From an uncultured Bacillota bacterium (lineage in GTDB: Bacteria; Bacillota; Clostridia; Peptostreptococcales; Anaerovoracaceae), in NCBI GenBank assembly GCA_946631075.1, contig CAMOZS010000007.1, forward strand, positions 1-20,087: a stretch of 20,087 bases of DNA. Reading direction: 5' to 3'. Below the pieces are notes generated by a model. That model ran no database searches. It worked only from the letters and a program-made list of their open reading frames with translations, and was not told where the DNA came from. The position numbers and the translations under genes are program-made. Below, in pieces: positions 9,175 to 15,370 of this stretch. Position 1 is the first letter of the stretch. Every line of letters begins with the position of its first letter.

Positions 9175-9879
9175 ATGTCAACGGCACTTATCGACACATT
9201 GAGACTGGTCGCCCAGTCACTGCAGATCCCGACGGTCATTATCCTGCTGGGTCTGATCCTGCTGACCATAGTCATGCTGGGAAGCTTCATCGCGGAGGCT
9301 CTGGGCGAGCGCCGGGTGCTCAAGGTCAGCATCCCGGAGCTGGTGGACGCTCTCCACGGCAAGTCCATCTCCGATGTGGAGAAGATCATCAATGACAGCG
9401 GCCTTCTGCCCAGACAGAAGAAGGCTTACCAGGAAGTGGTCAAGCGGACCGCCCTGCCGGACGACCTGCGGGAGGCCCTGGCCCGGCAGATCGCTGCCGA
9501 CGAGGAATACCGCTACCGGAGGACCATCAAGATCACCGATCTGGTGGCCAGGATCGCTCCCATGTTCGGCCTGATGGGCACCCTGATCCCCCTGGGACCG
9601 GGCCTGATCGCCCTGGGCCAGGGAGACACCAAGACCCTGTCGGATTCACTGATGATCGCCTTTGATACTACTATCGCCGGCCTGGTTTCCGGTGCGGTCT
9701 CCTACTTCATCTCCGGGGTGCGCAAAGGCTGGTACGAGCAGTACATGTCCTGGTCCCAGACCATTCTGGAGACCATCCTGACCGTGCAGCAGGCGGAGCG
9801 GAAGAAGATCTACAAACAGCTGCAGCAGAAGAAGGCGGAGCAGGAAAAGGCCCTGGCAGCGAAGGAGGAAGTCAAATGA
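9175..9879 (+). CDS. MotA/TolQ/ExbB-family proton channel protein
   Basis: 234 residues. AGGAGGT lies just upstream of the ATG and overlaps the end of the previous gene's stop codon. The layout is ExbB-like: TM1 ~19-43, a cytoplasmic region ~44-120, TM2 ~123-147 with 'APMFGLMGTLIPLGPG', and TM3 ~158-180 with 'AFDTTIAGLVSGAVSYFIS'. These correspond to the family's conserved 'P.LGLLGTV' and 'TT.AGL' signatures that line the channel. The last ~40 residues are charged and coiled-coil-like (QLQQKKAEQEKALAAKEE). Family members form pentamers that use ion flow to move a partner. The stop overlaps the next gene's ATG (ATGA), indicating translational coupling to the DUF2149 protein, the presumed ExbD-like partner. 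Confidence 0.88.
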   Translation: MSTALIDTLRLVAQSLQIPTVIILLGLILLTIVMLGSFIAEALGERRVLKVSIPELVDALHGKSISDVEKIINDSGLLPRQKKAYQEVVKRTALPDDLREALARQIAADEEYRYRRTIKITDLVARIAPMFGLMGTLIPLGPGLIALGQGDTKTLSDSLMIAFDTTIAGLVSGAVSYFISGVRKGWYEQYMSWSQTILETILTVQQAERKKIYKQLQQKKAEQEKALAAKEEVK

Positions 9880-10187
9880 AGATGGACGAAGGAGGCAAGA
9901 GCTTCCGGATGAAACAGCTCAGCGAGGATTTCAGCCCCATGGAGGGCGTGGGCAACATGGCCGACGCCATGCTGGTCTTCGCCTGCGGGCTTCTCCTGGC
10001 CCTGATCATCAGCTGGAATGTGGATGTGAGCGAGACCGGAGAGATCACGAAACCGGAAGTCAAATACGAAGTTGAGAACATCGGTGCCCCCGTTGAGGAA
10101 GAGGCTGAGGTCACCGAGGATCTGAAAGATATGGGACGGGTCTATCAGGATCCGAAGACGGGGAAATATTATGTGGTGGAAGAATAA
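9876..10187 (+). CDS. DUF2149-like small membrane protein, ExbD-like partner
   Basis: 103 residues. The ATG overlaps the ExbB stop (ATGA) and follows GAAGGAGG. The single membrane segment is ~31-46, preceded by 'FSPMEGVGNMAD' and continuing 'AMLVFACGLLLALI'. This parallels the ExbD/TolR signature (P, then V-D-x-M-L-V in the membrane). Asp30 sits where ExbD carries its essential membrane Asp. The outer part is short, and the C-terminus 'GRVYQDPKTGKYYVVEE' matches my memory of DUF2149 proteins (a family of unknown function). Neighbour order and the Asp support a proton-channel stator or partner role. Equating DUF2149 with ExbD is inference. The last 17 nt overlap the next gene. Confidence 0.8.
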   Translation: MKMDEGGKSFRMKQLSEDFSPMEGVGNMADAMLVFACGLLLALIISWNVDVSETGEITKPEVKYEVENIGAPVEEEAEVTEDLKDMGRVYQDPKTGKYYVVEE

Positions 10188-10737
10188 GGGAAAGGCGGTC
10201 CGGACCGGCAAGGCCGGCGCCGGGCGGAGCTCAGGCCGGGCCGGAGGCCGCCGGCCGGCTGCGATCGCAGCCCTGCTGCTGATCCTGGCCCTGGCCAGCC
10301 TTTGCATGACCGGCTGCGGAACAGACGACATCGATATCTCCGGATACGCGGATGAGACCATCACCCTGACCGGCGTCACGGATGACGACATCACCCTGAC
10401 CATCGCAGATCTGAAGGAGATGGACTGCGTGACCGTGAAGACGGAGAGCACCAGCGATAAGATCGGAGAGGTCCGGGCCACCGGGCCGACCCTGGATACG
10501 GTCCTGGCCCAGTTCGGCATGAGCCAGGCGGACGTGGACAAGATCCGCATCTACGGCAAAGACCAGTACGACGTGAAGTTCGGCCGGGAAGTCCTGGACG
10601 ATAACGATGTGATCCTGGCCTTCGGCATCGACGGAGAGCCCCTTGGCGAGGAAGACGCCCCGGTGAGGATCATCATTCCTCAGTCCGACTCCGCCTACTG
10701 GGTCCGCATGGTGGAAAAGATCGAACTGGAGGACTGA
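10171..10737 (+). CDS. Lipoprotein with molybdopterin-oxidoreductase-like fold
   Basis: 188 residues. The ATG lies inside the end of the preceding gene. A long basic N-region (Lys/Arg/Gly to ~28) and a hydrophobic core end in MTGC, so Cys49 is the likely lipidated residue. No better start exists before the core. The mature domain has the signature of the SUOX-type molybdopterin-binding fold (PF00174-like): 'LTIADLKEMD', 'ATGPTLDTVLAQFG', 'ILAFGIDGEPLGEEDAPVRIIIP' and 'YWVRMVEKIEL'. It is shorter than a catalytic domain, and I see no convincing catalytic Cys. The same fold occurs in the 454-aa protein of this operon, so both may act as recognition or docking modules outside the cell. It is the last gene of the operon; no clear terminator follows before the next promoter. 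Confidence 0.75.
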   Translation: MWWKNKGKAVRTGKAGAGRSSGRAGGRRPAAIAALLLILALASLCMTGCGTDDIDISGYADETITLTGVTDDDITLTIADLKEMDCVTVKTESTSDKIGEVRATGPTLDTVLAQFGMSQADVDKIRIYGKDQYDVKFGREVLDDNDVILAFGIDGEPLGEEDAPVRIIIPQSDSAYWVRMVEKIELED

Positions 10738-10802
10738 TTTAGGGAGTATCCTGTACAATGTTGTTTTTTCGGGAAGGGAGACGGGTTCGGAGAAAAAAAC
10801 TT

Positions 10803-10831
10803 TTGCTATTGCTCTGAAAATGACATATAAT
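10803..10831 (+). promoter_or_regulatory. Promoter of the AOR operon
   Basis: TTGCTA (10803-10808), a 17-bp spacer and a perfect TATAAT (10826-10831). Transcription would start near 10838. That leaves a ~180-nt leader before the ATG at 11018, and the leader's conserved-looking hairpins begin only ~15 nt into the RNA. Confidence 0.7.
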
Positions 10832-10837
10832 GTATAA

Positions 10838-10954
10838 AAGACTCCGACTCATTCCCGACACGCGCGGCGTGCGGGTCTGAGCGATAGGTTTCGGGAGTGA
10901 TCCCGGAGCCCGCCATTGCGCAAAGGAGACCGTCTGGTTTGCCTTTGCTTTTTT
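10838..10954 (+). promoter_or_regulatory. Structured leader RNA, candidate Moco/Tuco riboswitch with terminator
   Basis: The leader holds several strong elements. Hairpin 1 is CCCG-(A bulge)-CACGC / GCGTG-CGGG at 10854-10875. Hairpin 2 is CGGGA / TCCCG at 10892-10905, closed by a GNRA-type GTGA loop. A terminator hairpin follows. Two alternative pairings conflict with these. TCATTCCCG (10849-10857) can form 9 bp with CGGGAGTGA (10892-10900), which destroys both hairpins. GCGGGT (10871-10876) can pair with GCCCGC (10908-10913). Exclusive folds ahead of a terminator are the logic of a riboswitch. Moco-family riboswitches, some thought to sense the tungsten cofactor, are known upstream of such genes. 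I could not match the family consensus from memory, so the ligand is inference. Confidence 0.5.
10920..10954 (+). terminator. Intrinsic terminator (attenuator) inside the AOR leader
   Basis: GCAAAGG-AGACC (10920-10931), loop GTCT, GGTTT-(bulged G)-CCTTTGC (10936-10948), then T6 (10949-10954). It lies ~117 nt after the predicted transcription start and ~63 nt before the ferredoxin ATG, so it can stop transcription before the operon. GAGACC (10926-10931) of its left arm can alternatively pair with GGTTTC (10887-10892) upstream, a possible antiterminator. Confidence 0.75.
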
Positions 10955-11017
10955 ATTAAGGGCGGGGGCACAAGGCCAAGCAAAAGGATGAATTGAAGAA
11001 TAGAGGGAGATTGAATT

Positions 11018-11413
11018 ATGGCGACAAAACGGTTGAAATTCAAGAAAGCGCTCTGCATCGGGTGCCAGCTGTGTTCGCAGGTCTGCTCCGCCTACAAGGA
11101 AGGTGAGTACATTCCTTCCAAGGCCCGGATCGCGATCGAAACATGCTACGATGACGGATCACTGAAGTACATCGACAACTACTGCATTCTTTGCGGGATG
11201 TGCATGAAGGCCTGCCCCTTCGATGCCATCGATATGGACAATGGATGGATCCACGTTGATCCCGAGAAGTGCAAAGGCTGCGGCCTCTGCGCGAAGAAGT
11301 GTCCTAAACACGTTGTCCAGATCCGCGACAAGTTCGCTTATATCTGCGACACCTGCGAAGGCGATCCGAACTGTGTCAAGGCCTGCCCCCACGGCGCCCT
11401 GACTTTTGAATAG
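11018..11413 (+). CDS. Four-cluster [4Fe-4S] ferredoxin subunit of the AOR
   Basis: 131 residues. The ATG follows GAGGGAGA. It has sixteen Cys in four cluster groups: C13/C16/C19/C23, C56/C59/C62/C66 followed by Pro, C85/C88/C91/C95 followed by Pro, and C110/C113/C119/C123 followed by Pro. C43 is extra. This matches the polyferredoxin small subunits encoded next to tungsten aldehyde oxidoreductases (AorA-like), which pass electrons between the pterin/4Fe-4S site and the acceptor. The AOR gene starts 12 bp after its stop, so a complex with the AOR is likely. No FAD/NAD-binding subunit (AorC-like) is present, which suggests ferredoxin or another low-potential protein as the final partner. It is the first gene behind the structured leader. 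Confidence 0.9.
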   Translation: MATKRLKFKKALCIGCQLCSQVCSAYKEGEYIPSKARIAIETCYDDGSLKYIDNYCILCGMCMKACPFDAIDMDNGWIHVDPEKCKGCGLCAKKCPKHVVQIRDKFAYICDTCEGDPNCVKACPHGALTFE

Positions 11414-11425
11414 GAGGTGGCATTC

Positions 11426-13192
11426 ATGATCATGTCTGCATATCAGAATAAGGTGCTGCGCATCGACTGTACGAAACAGGAAACCAGGACTGAACCCCTG
11501 AACATGGAGTTCGCTGAGAAATACGTCGGATCCAAGGGTCTGGCCATCCGCTACATGTACGAAGACATGAAGCCGGGCATCGATCCCCTGGGACCGGAGA
11601 ACAATCTGTATCTGACCACCGGCCCCATGACTGGTACCCCCATCCCCTGCTCCGGCAAGCTGTCCGTAGCGGCCAAGTCCCCGGCAACGGGAACCATGAA
11701 CGACTGCTCCATCGGCGGCCACGCCGGCATCCGGCTCAAGTTCGCCGGCTACGACATGGTCGTATTCGAGGGACAGATGGACAAGCCGACCTACATCGTG
11801 ATCGAGGATGACAAGATCAGCTTCCACGACGCGGCGGACCTTTGGGGCAAGACCTCCCATGAAGCGGAGAAGGCCCTGATCGAGGAGTATGGCACAGAGT
11901 TCAGCTGCCTGTCCATCGGACCGGCGGGAGAAAACCTGAACAATATCTCCTGCATCAACAGTGACTACTACAGGCAGGCAGGCCGTGGCGGCATCGGCGC
12001 TGTTATGGGAAGCAAGAAGATCAAGGCCATCCTGATCAAGGGAACCCAGGGCGTCAAGGTCCCCAATATCAAAGAGACCACCGACCGGATCCTGGAGATC
12101 TTCCACGAGAACTGCCTGTCCGAGGACAATGAATTCGTATTTGACGAAGGTACCTACGCCTTCCTGGAAGCCTGTAACGACGGCGGCATCCTGCCGGCTC
12201 ACAACTTCAGCGCGGCGACCGACGTCAACTGGGATAAGTACAACGGCGCTGTCATGAAGAAGTATCGTCTGGGCAAGCGTGGTTGCGGATCCTGCGGTCT
12301 TGGCTGCGGCAACTTCATGAAGGTTGGCGATGCCATCGTTGAAGGTCCGGAATACGAGACCACAGCGGCATCCGGCCCCCAGTGCGACATCGTCAGCATC
12401 GAGCACAACGTCCGTTTCAATCAGGTCGTCGATGACCTGGGCATGGACTCCATCAGCGCCGGCGTCACCGTCGCCTGGGCTATGGAAATGGCCGAGAAGG
12501 GGATCCACGATTTCGGCGTCCACTTCGGCAATGAAGAAGAGATGATCAACATCCTGTACGATATGGCTTATCGCAGAGGCGAGGGCGCGGAGCTGGCCGA
12601 CGGCGTCAAGGTCGCTTCCGAGAAGTGGGGCGGCACCGACTTCGCTATGCACTCCAAGGGACTGGAATTCCCGCAGTATGAACCCCGTGGCTCCTTCGGC
12701 ATGGCTGCTTCCTACGCAGTATCCGACCGCGGCGCCTGCCACATGCGTTCCTACACGGCGAACGAGGAAGTCTTCGAGGCATCCTGCCCGCCTTATACCC
12801 ACGAGGGCAAGGGCCAGGTCCTCTATGATCTGGGCGAGTTCAACGCCATCAAGTTCTCCTGCTGCCTGTGCGACCTCTGGGGTACAGTAGATTATGCCAT
12901 CATGGCAGAGCTGCTGACTCTGATCACCGGCAAGGAATGGACCGAAGAAGACATGAGCACGGTCGGACGCCGCGTTCTGAACATCGGTCGTGCCTTCAAC
13001 CAGAGAGAGGGCTTCACCCGTGAGCACGATACAGTTCCGGAAAGACTGTTCAAGGATCCGCTCAAGGGCGGTCCGGCGGACGGTCAGGTCATGACCAAGG
13101 AAGGCTTCCAGGATATGCTCAGCCAGTACTATGAGATCATGGGCTGGGATGAGAACGGCTGCCTGCCTCAGGAACTGATCGATACACTGTAA
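11426..13192 (+). CDS. Tungsten-type aldehyde ferredoxin oxidoreductase, catalytic subunit
   Basis: 588 residues from the ATG at 11426, which lies 8 nt after AGGAGG (11412-11417). The upstream in-frame GTG at 11417 overlaps that site and is not a credible start. N-terminal family features include 'NKVLRIDCTKQETRTEPL', 'GSKGLAIRYMYEDMKPG', 'TGPMTGTPIPCSGK', 'GHAGIRLKFAGYDMVVFEG' and the hallmark 'AGRGGIGAVMGSKKIKAI'. The cluster Cys are CxxCxxxC at C287/C290/C294, with a fourth ligand among C479/C480/C482; 'DDLGMDSIS' is the usual pterin-side motif. Length fits the AFOR family (~600). The family oxidises aldehydes to acids (or reduces acids) at a W-bis-pyranopterin site with reduced ferredoxin; W rather than Mo is inferred from family. 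Substrate is unknown. Cofactor genes follow downstream. Confidence 0.93.
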   Translation: MIMSAYQNKVLRIDCTKQETRTEPLNMEFAEKYVGSKGLAIRYMYEDMKPGIDPLGPENNLYLTTGPMTGTPIPCSGKLSVAAKSPATGTMNDCSIGGHAGIRLKFAGYDMVVFEGQMDKPTYIVIEDDKISFHDAADLWGKTSHEAEKALIEEYGTEFSCLSIGPAGENLNNISCINSDYYRQAGRGGIGAVMGSKKIKAILIKGTQGVKVPNIKETTDRILEIFHENCLSEDNEFVFDEGTYAFLEACNDGGILPAHNFSAATDVNWDKYNGAVMKKYRLGKRGCGSCGLGCGNFMKVGDAIVEGPEYETTAASGPQCDIVSIEHNVRFNQVVDDLGMDSISAGVTVAWAMEMAEKGIHDFGVHFGNEEEMINILYDMAYRRGEGAELADGVKVASEKWGGTDFAMHSKGLEFPQYEPRGSFGMAASYAVSDRGACHMRSYTANEEVFEASCPPYTHEGKGQVLYDLGEFNAIKFSCCLCDLWGTVDYAIMAELLTLITGKEWTEEDMSTVGRRVLNIGRAFNQREGFTREHDTVPERLFKDPLKGGPADGQVMTKEGFQDMLSQYYEIMGWDENGCLPQELIDTL

Positions 13193-13229
13193 ATATCAGC
13201 CGGGGAATCCGGTTCGAAACAATGGGATT

Positions 13230-13256
13230 GGCTGCAGGGTTTCTCTGCAGCCTTTC
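13230..13256 (+). terminator. Hairpin in the gap after the AOR gene (partial terminator or processing site)
   Basis: GGCTGCAG (13230-13237), a 7-nt loop, then CTGCAGCC (13245-13252), followed by TTTCCTGCTTTT. The T-tract is interrupted, so it may only reduce read-through or protect the 3' end of the AOR message. That would fit high enzyme and low accessory-gene expression within one operon. Confidence 0.4.
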
Positions 13257-13303
13257 CTGCTTTTGCGGGATGTGATAAAATGGACCCGGGAGGGCTTACG
13301 AAC

Positions 13304-13543
13304 ATGAAGATCAAGATCACTATGCGGGGAACGCTGAAGAAATACATGCCCGGCGAGGAGTACCGGATCGTGGAGGTGCCGGATAACTGCACCTGCGATG
13401 AGGCGCTGCAGTGCATCGGTATGAACTACCGGGAGATCCCCAGGTTCGGTTTCGTCGTGCGAAACGGCAAGCGCTGCTTCATCTACGACCGGCTGGAAGA
13501 GGGCGATGAGCTCAAGGCCTGGTCCCAGGTCTCGGGAGGTTGA
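13304..13543 (+). CDS. MoaD/ThiS-like ubiquitin-fold sulfur carrier
   Basis: 79 residues from the ATG at 13304, chosen because GGGAGG (13288-13293) sits 10 nt upstream. An upstream in-frame ATG at 13280 would contain that site. The sequence is a small beta-grasp type ('MKIKITMRGTLKKYMPG', 'CTCDEALQCIGM', 'FVVRNGKRCFIYDRLEEGDELKAW') and ends in Ser-Gly-Gly. The C-terminal Gly-Gly is where E1-like enzymes adenylate and sulfur is loaded. The partner is plausibly the ThiF/MoeB-like protein four genes on. In this operon it would supply sulfur for the dithiolene of the pterin cofactor; thiamine or another sulfur product is the alternative, but no such genes are near. Confidence 0.82.
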   Translation: MKIKITMRGTLKKYMPGEEYRIVEVPDNCTCDEALQCIGMNYREIPRFGFVVRNGKRCFIYDRLEEGDELKAWSQVSGG

Positions 13544-13546
13544 CGG

Positions 13547-14038
13547 ATGAAGATCATTACAGTCAAGGGATACAAGAAGACCGGCAAGACGACTACGGTC
13601 ACCAGGATCATCGCGGAGCTGACCCGGCGGGGCTACTCGGTCGGAAGCTCCAAGGATACCCACTTCGAGGGTTTTGCCATGGACCAGGAGAATACGGACA
13701 GCTGGCGCCATGCAAAGGCTGGGGCGTCCACGGTGATCATTTCCGGCCCGAAGGAGACGGACGTGCTCTATCAGCGCCGGATCGAAGTACGGGATCTGCT
13801 GGATCTGTTTACTGAAGACTTCGTTGTCACCGAAGGGGATACGGGACTTCCCCTGGCCAATATCGTGACCGGGAAGACGACGGAGGACCTGGATAAGCGC
13901 CGGGATGAGAACACGATCGGTTTTTCCGGGATCATTGCCGGTGAAATGACGGAGTACGACGGACTGCCGGTGATCGACGCCACGAGAGATGTCGAAGCGC
14001 TGGTGGATCTGATCGAGGAAAGGAGCACAGAACGATGA
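13547..14038 (+). CDS. mobB: MobB-type P-loop GTPase of molybdopterin cofactor metabolism
   Basis: 163 residues. The ATG is 3 bp after the carrier's stop; GGGAGG in the end of the carrier gene is its binding site. P-loop 'GYKKTGKTT' (8-16); 'SKDTHFEGFAMDQENTDSWRHAKAGA' (~40-65) matches the MobB 'D..S.RH..AGA' signature; 'EDFVVTEGDTGLPLANIV' follows. MobB binds GTP and helps MobA attach GMP to Mo-pterin. AFOR enzymes normally carry the pterin without a nucleotide and no mobA is present, so its job here is unclear: an insertion or chaperone role, or service to other enzymes. The stop overlaps the next ATG (ATGA). Confidence 0.85.
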   Translation: MKIITVKGYKKTGKTTTVTRIIAELTRRGYSVGSSKDTHFEGFAMDQENTDSWRHAKAGASTVIISGPKETDVLYQRRIEVRDLLDLFTEDFVVTEGDTGLPLANIVTGKTTEDLDKRRDENTIGFSGIIAGEMTEYDGLPVIDATRDVEALVDLIEERSTER

Positions 14039-14202
14039 AAGAAGCTGGAGAAAAGGATCTGATCCTGAAGTTTGACGGAGAGGACGTGCCTATGGTCCCC
14101 TTCGTGGAGTCGATCATCAAGGAGACCGTTCTGGGTCTGGTCAAGACCCTGAAGGGCTATGAAGAAGGAATGGATGTGACGATCGAGCTGAAAGAAAAGT
14201 AG
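14035..14202 (+). CDS. Conserved-looking 55-aa protein of the AOR cofactor operon, function unknown
   Basis: A short reading frame whose ATG overlaps the mobB stop (ATGA) with AAGGAG upstream. It ends 24 bp before the next gene, so it is positioned exactly as an operon gene. The product begins MKEAGEKDLILKFDGEDVP and ends DVTIELKEK. It has a strand-like 'DLILKFDG', a central helix 'VPFVESIIKETVLGLVKTL' and a C-terminal strand 'DVTIEL', so a compact beta-alpha-beta unit is plausible. There is no Cys, signal or membrane segment. I do not recognise a family. Given its place between mobB and the E1 gene, a cytosolic cofactor-maturation or AOR chaperone partner is a reasonable guess only. Confidence 0.75.
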   Translation: MKEAGEKDLILKFDGEDVPMVPFVESIIKETVLGLVKTLKGYEEGMDVTIELKEK

Positions 14203-14226
14203 GCCGATCTCATCCGGGAGGATAGT

Positions 14227-15303
14227 ATGGAGCGATATTCCAGGCAGGAAGCCTTTTTCGGGATAGGAAGCGAGGGCCAGAAAAAGCTGCTGGAAAGCCG
14301 GGTCTGCATCATCGGCCTCGGCGCTCTCGGCAGCGCCTCGGCAAACCTGATGGCCCGGGCCGGCACAGGATTTCTGCGCCTGGTCGACCGGGACTATGTG
14401 GAGCTGTCCAACCTGCAGCGGCAGATGCTCTACACGGAGGCGGACGCGGCGGAGGCAGTGCCCAAGGCAGCGGCAGCGGCAGACCATCTGGGTCGGATCA
14501 ACTCGGAGATCCGTCTTGAGCCGGTGGTCGCGGACGTAAACAGCGGCAACATCAGGGCCCTGATCGAAGATGTGGACCTGATCATCGACGCTACCGACAA
14601 TGTGGAGATCCGGCTCCTGATCAACGAGGCCTGCCACGCTCTTGGCAAACCCTGGATCTACGGGGGAGCGCTGGCCTCCTACGGCATGACCATGAACATC
14701 CTGCCGGGAGAGGACAGGCCCTGCTATCACTGCATGTTTGACGACGTAGTTCCGGACGGGGAGACCTGCGCTACGGCAGGAGTGCTGGGGATGCTGACTT
14801 CCATCGTCGCCTCCATCCAGTGCACCGAGGCGGTCAAGATCCTGATCGGATCCCCGGATGTCCGGAAGACTCTTCTGGCCTTTGACATCTGGAACAATGA
14901 GTTCGATGAGATGGAAGTCGCCAGGAATCCCGACTGCCCGGTCTGCGGAAGGGAGGAATACCGGTTCTACGGCAAGGTGTCCGGAAGCCGGACCGTGAGC
15001 CTGTGCGGAAGGGACTCGGTCCAGATCGTGCCGGCCATTGCAGGAGCCGCGGGCGATCCTGAGGCCGCGGGCGGCCCTGGAACCGCGGGGACCTTTGGGG
15101 CCGCGGGCGATCCACGGGTCGACTTTGATCAGATCGCCGGCCGCTGGCAGGCCTGCGGCAAGGTGACCTGGAAGAGATTCACCCTGGATCTGGATATCGG
15201 AGATTTCGGGATCAAGCTCTTCCCGGACGGGAGGGCCATCATCTCAGGAACTTCAGATGAGGGCAAAGCCCGGGCTCTTTATGACGAGTATGTAGGACTG
15301 TAG
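14227..15303 (+). CDS. ThiF/MoeB/HesA-family E1-like adenylyltransferase
   Basis: 358 residues. The ATG follows GGGAGGATAGT. Nucleotide-binding 'GLGALGS' (30-36), 'LVDRDYVELSNLQRQ' (ATP and Arg contacts), 'DLIIDATDN', zinc pairs C166/C169 (CYHC) and C237/C240 (CPVC), and a catalytic-type Cys181 in 'GETCATAGVLG'. The family adenylates the Gly-Gly end of MoaD/ThiS carriers; a carrier ending SGG lies in the same operon, so this is its likely activator. A C-terminal extension ends 'IKLFPDGRAIISGTSDEGKARALYDEYVG', as in other longer ThiF/MoeB relatives. Odd point: between the core and that extension, residues 274-297 are four tandem hexapeptides encoded by four exact-length 18-bp repeats. It is the last gene of the operon. 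Confidence 0.88.
   Translation: MERYSRQEAFFGIGSEGQKKLLESRVCIIGLGALGSASANLMARAGTGFLRLVDRDYVELSNLQRQMLYTEADAAEAVPKAAAAADHLGRINSEIRLEPVVADVNSGNIRALIEDVDLIIDATDNVEIRLLINEACHALGKPWIYGGALASYGMTMNILPGEDRPCYHCMFDDVVPDGETCATAGVLGMLTSIVASIQCTEAVKILIGSPDVRKTLLAFDIWNNEFDEMEVARNPDCPVCGREEYRFYGKVSGSRTVSLCGRDSVQIVPAIAGAAGDPEAAGGPGTAGTFGAAGDPRVDFDQIAGRWQACGKVTWKRFTLDLDIGDFGIKLFPDGRAIISGTSDEGKARALYDEYVGL
15046..15117 (+). repeat. Four 18-bp tandem repeats inside the E1-like gene
   Basis: Units start at 15046, 15064, 15082 and 15100. Units 1 and 4 begin with the same 14 bases (GCCGCGGGCGATCC); unit 2 differs by 2 and unit 3 is more diverged. They encode AAGDPE, AAGGPG, TAGTFG and AAGDPR. The period keeps the frame, so the array acts as a flexible linker of variable length. 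Confidence 0.85.
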
Positions 15304-15309
15304 TTTTGA

Positions 15310-15341
15310 AGCGGCCGCCGTGATCCGGCGGCCGCTTTTTT
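15310..15341 (+). terminator. Strong intrinsic terminator of the AOR operon
   Basis: An 11-bp perfect stem, AGCGGCCGCCG (15310-15320) with CGGCGGCCGCT (15326-15336), loop TGATC, then a T6 run overlapping the last base of the stem. It starts 7 bp after the E1 stop. Confidence 0.92.
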
Positions 15342-15370
15342 GTTGGTGGGTGAAGTGAAAAAAGCAATGT

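Noticed and set aside
10838..10954. T-box, c-di-GMP or cobalamin riboswitch
   Set aside because: No T-box AGGGTGG motif, no GEMM-type consensus and no cobalamin GCCACTG-type box is visible; the downstream genes fit a pterin-cofactor switch better.
11417..11419. GTG start for the AOR gene
   Set aside because: It overlaps the AGGAGG ribosome binding site, which is ideally spaced for the ATG at 11426.
11159..13027. Long open minus-strand frame opposite the AOR gene
   Set aside because: It is a by-product of GC-rich codon use in the AOR gene on the + strand; its translation has no recognisable domains.
13274..13279. Internal promoter before the sulfur-carrier gene (GATAAA)
   Set aside because: A -10-like word is present, but no acceptable -35 lies at the right distance.
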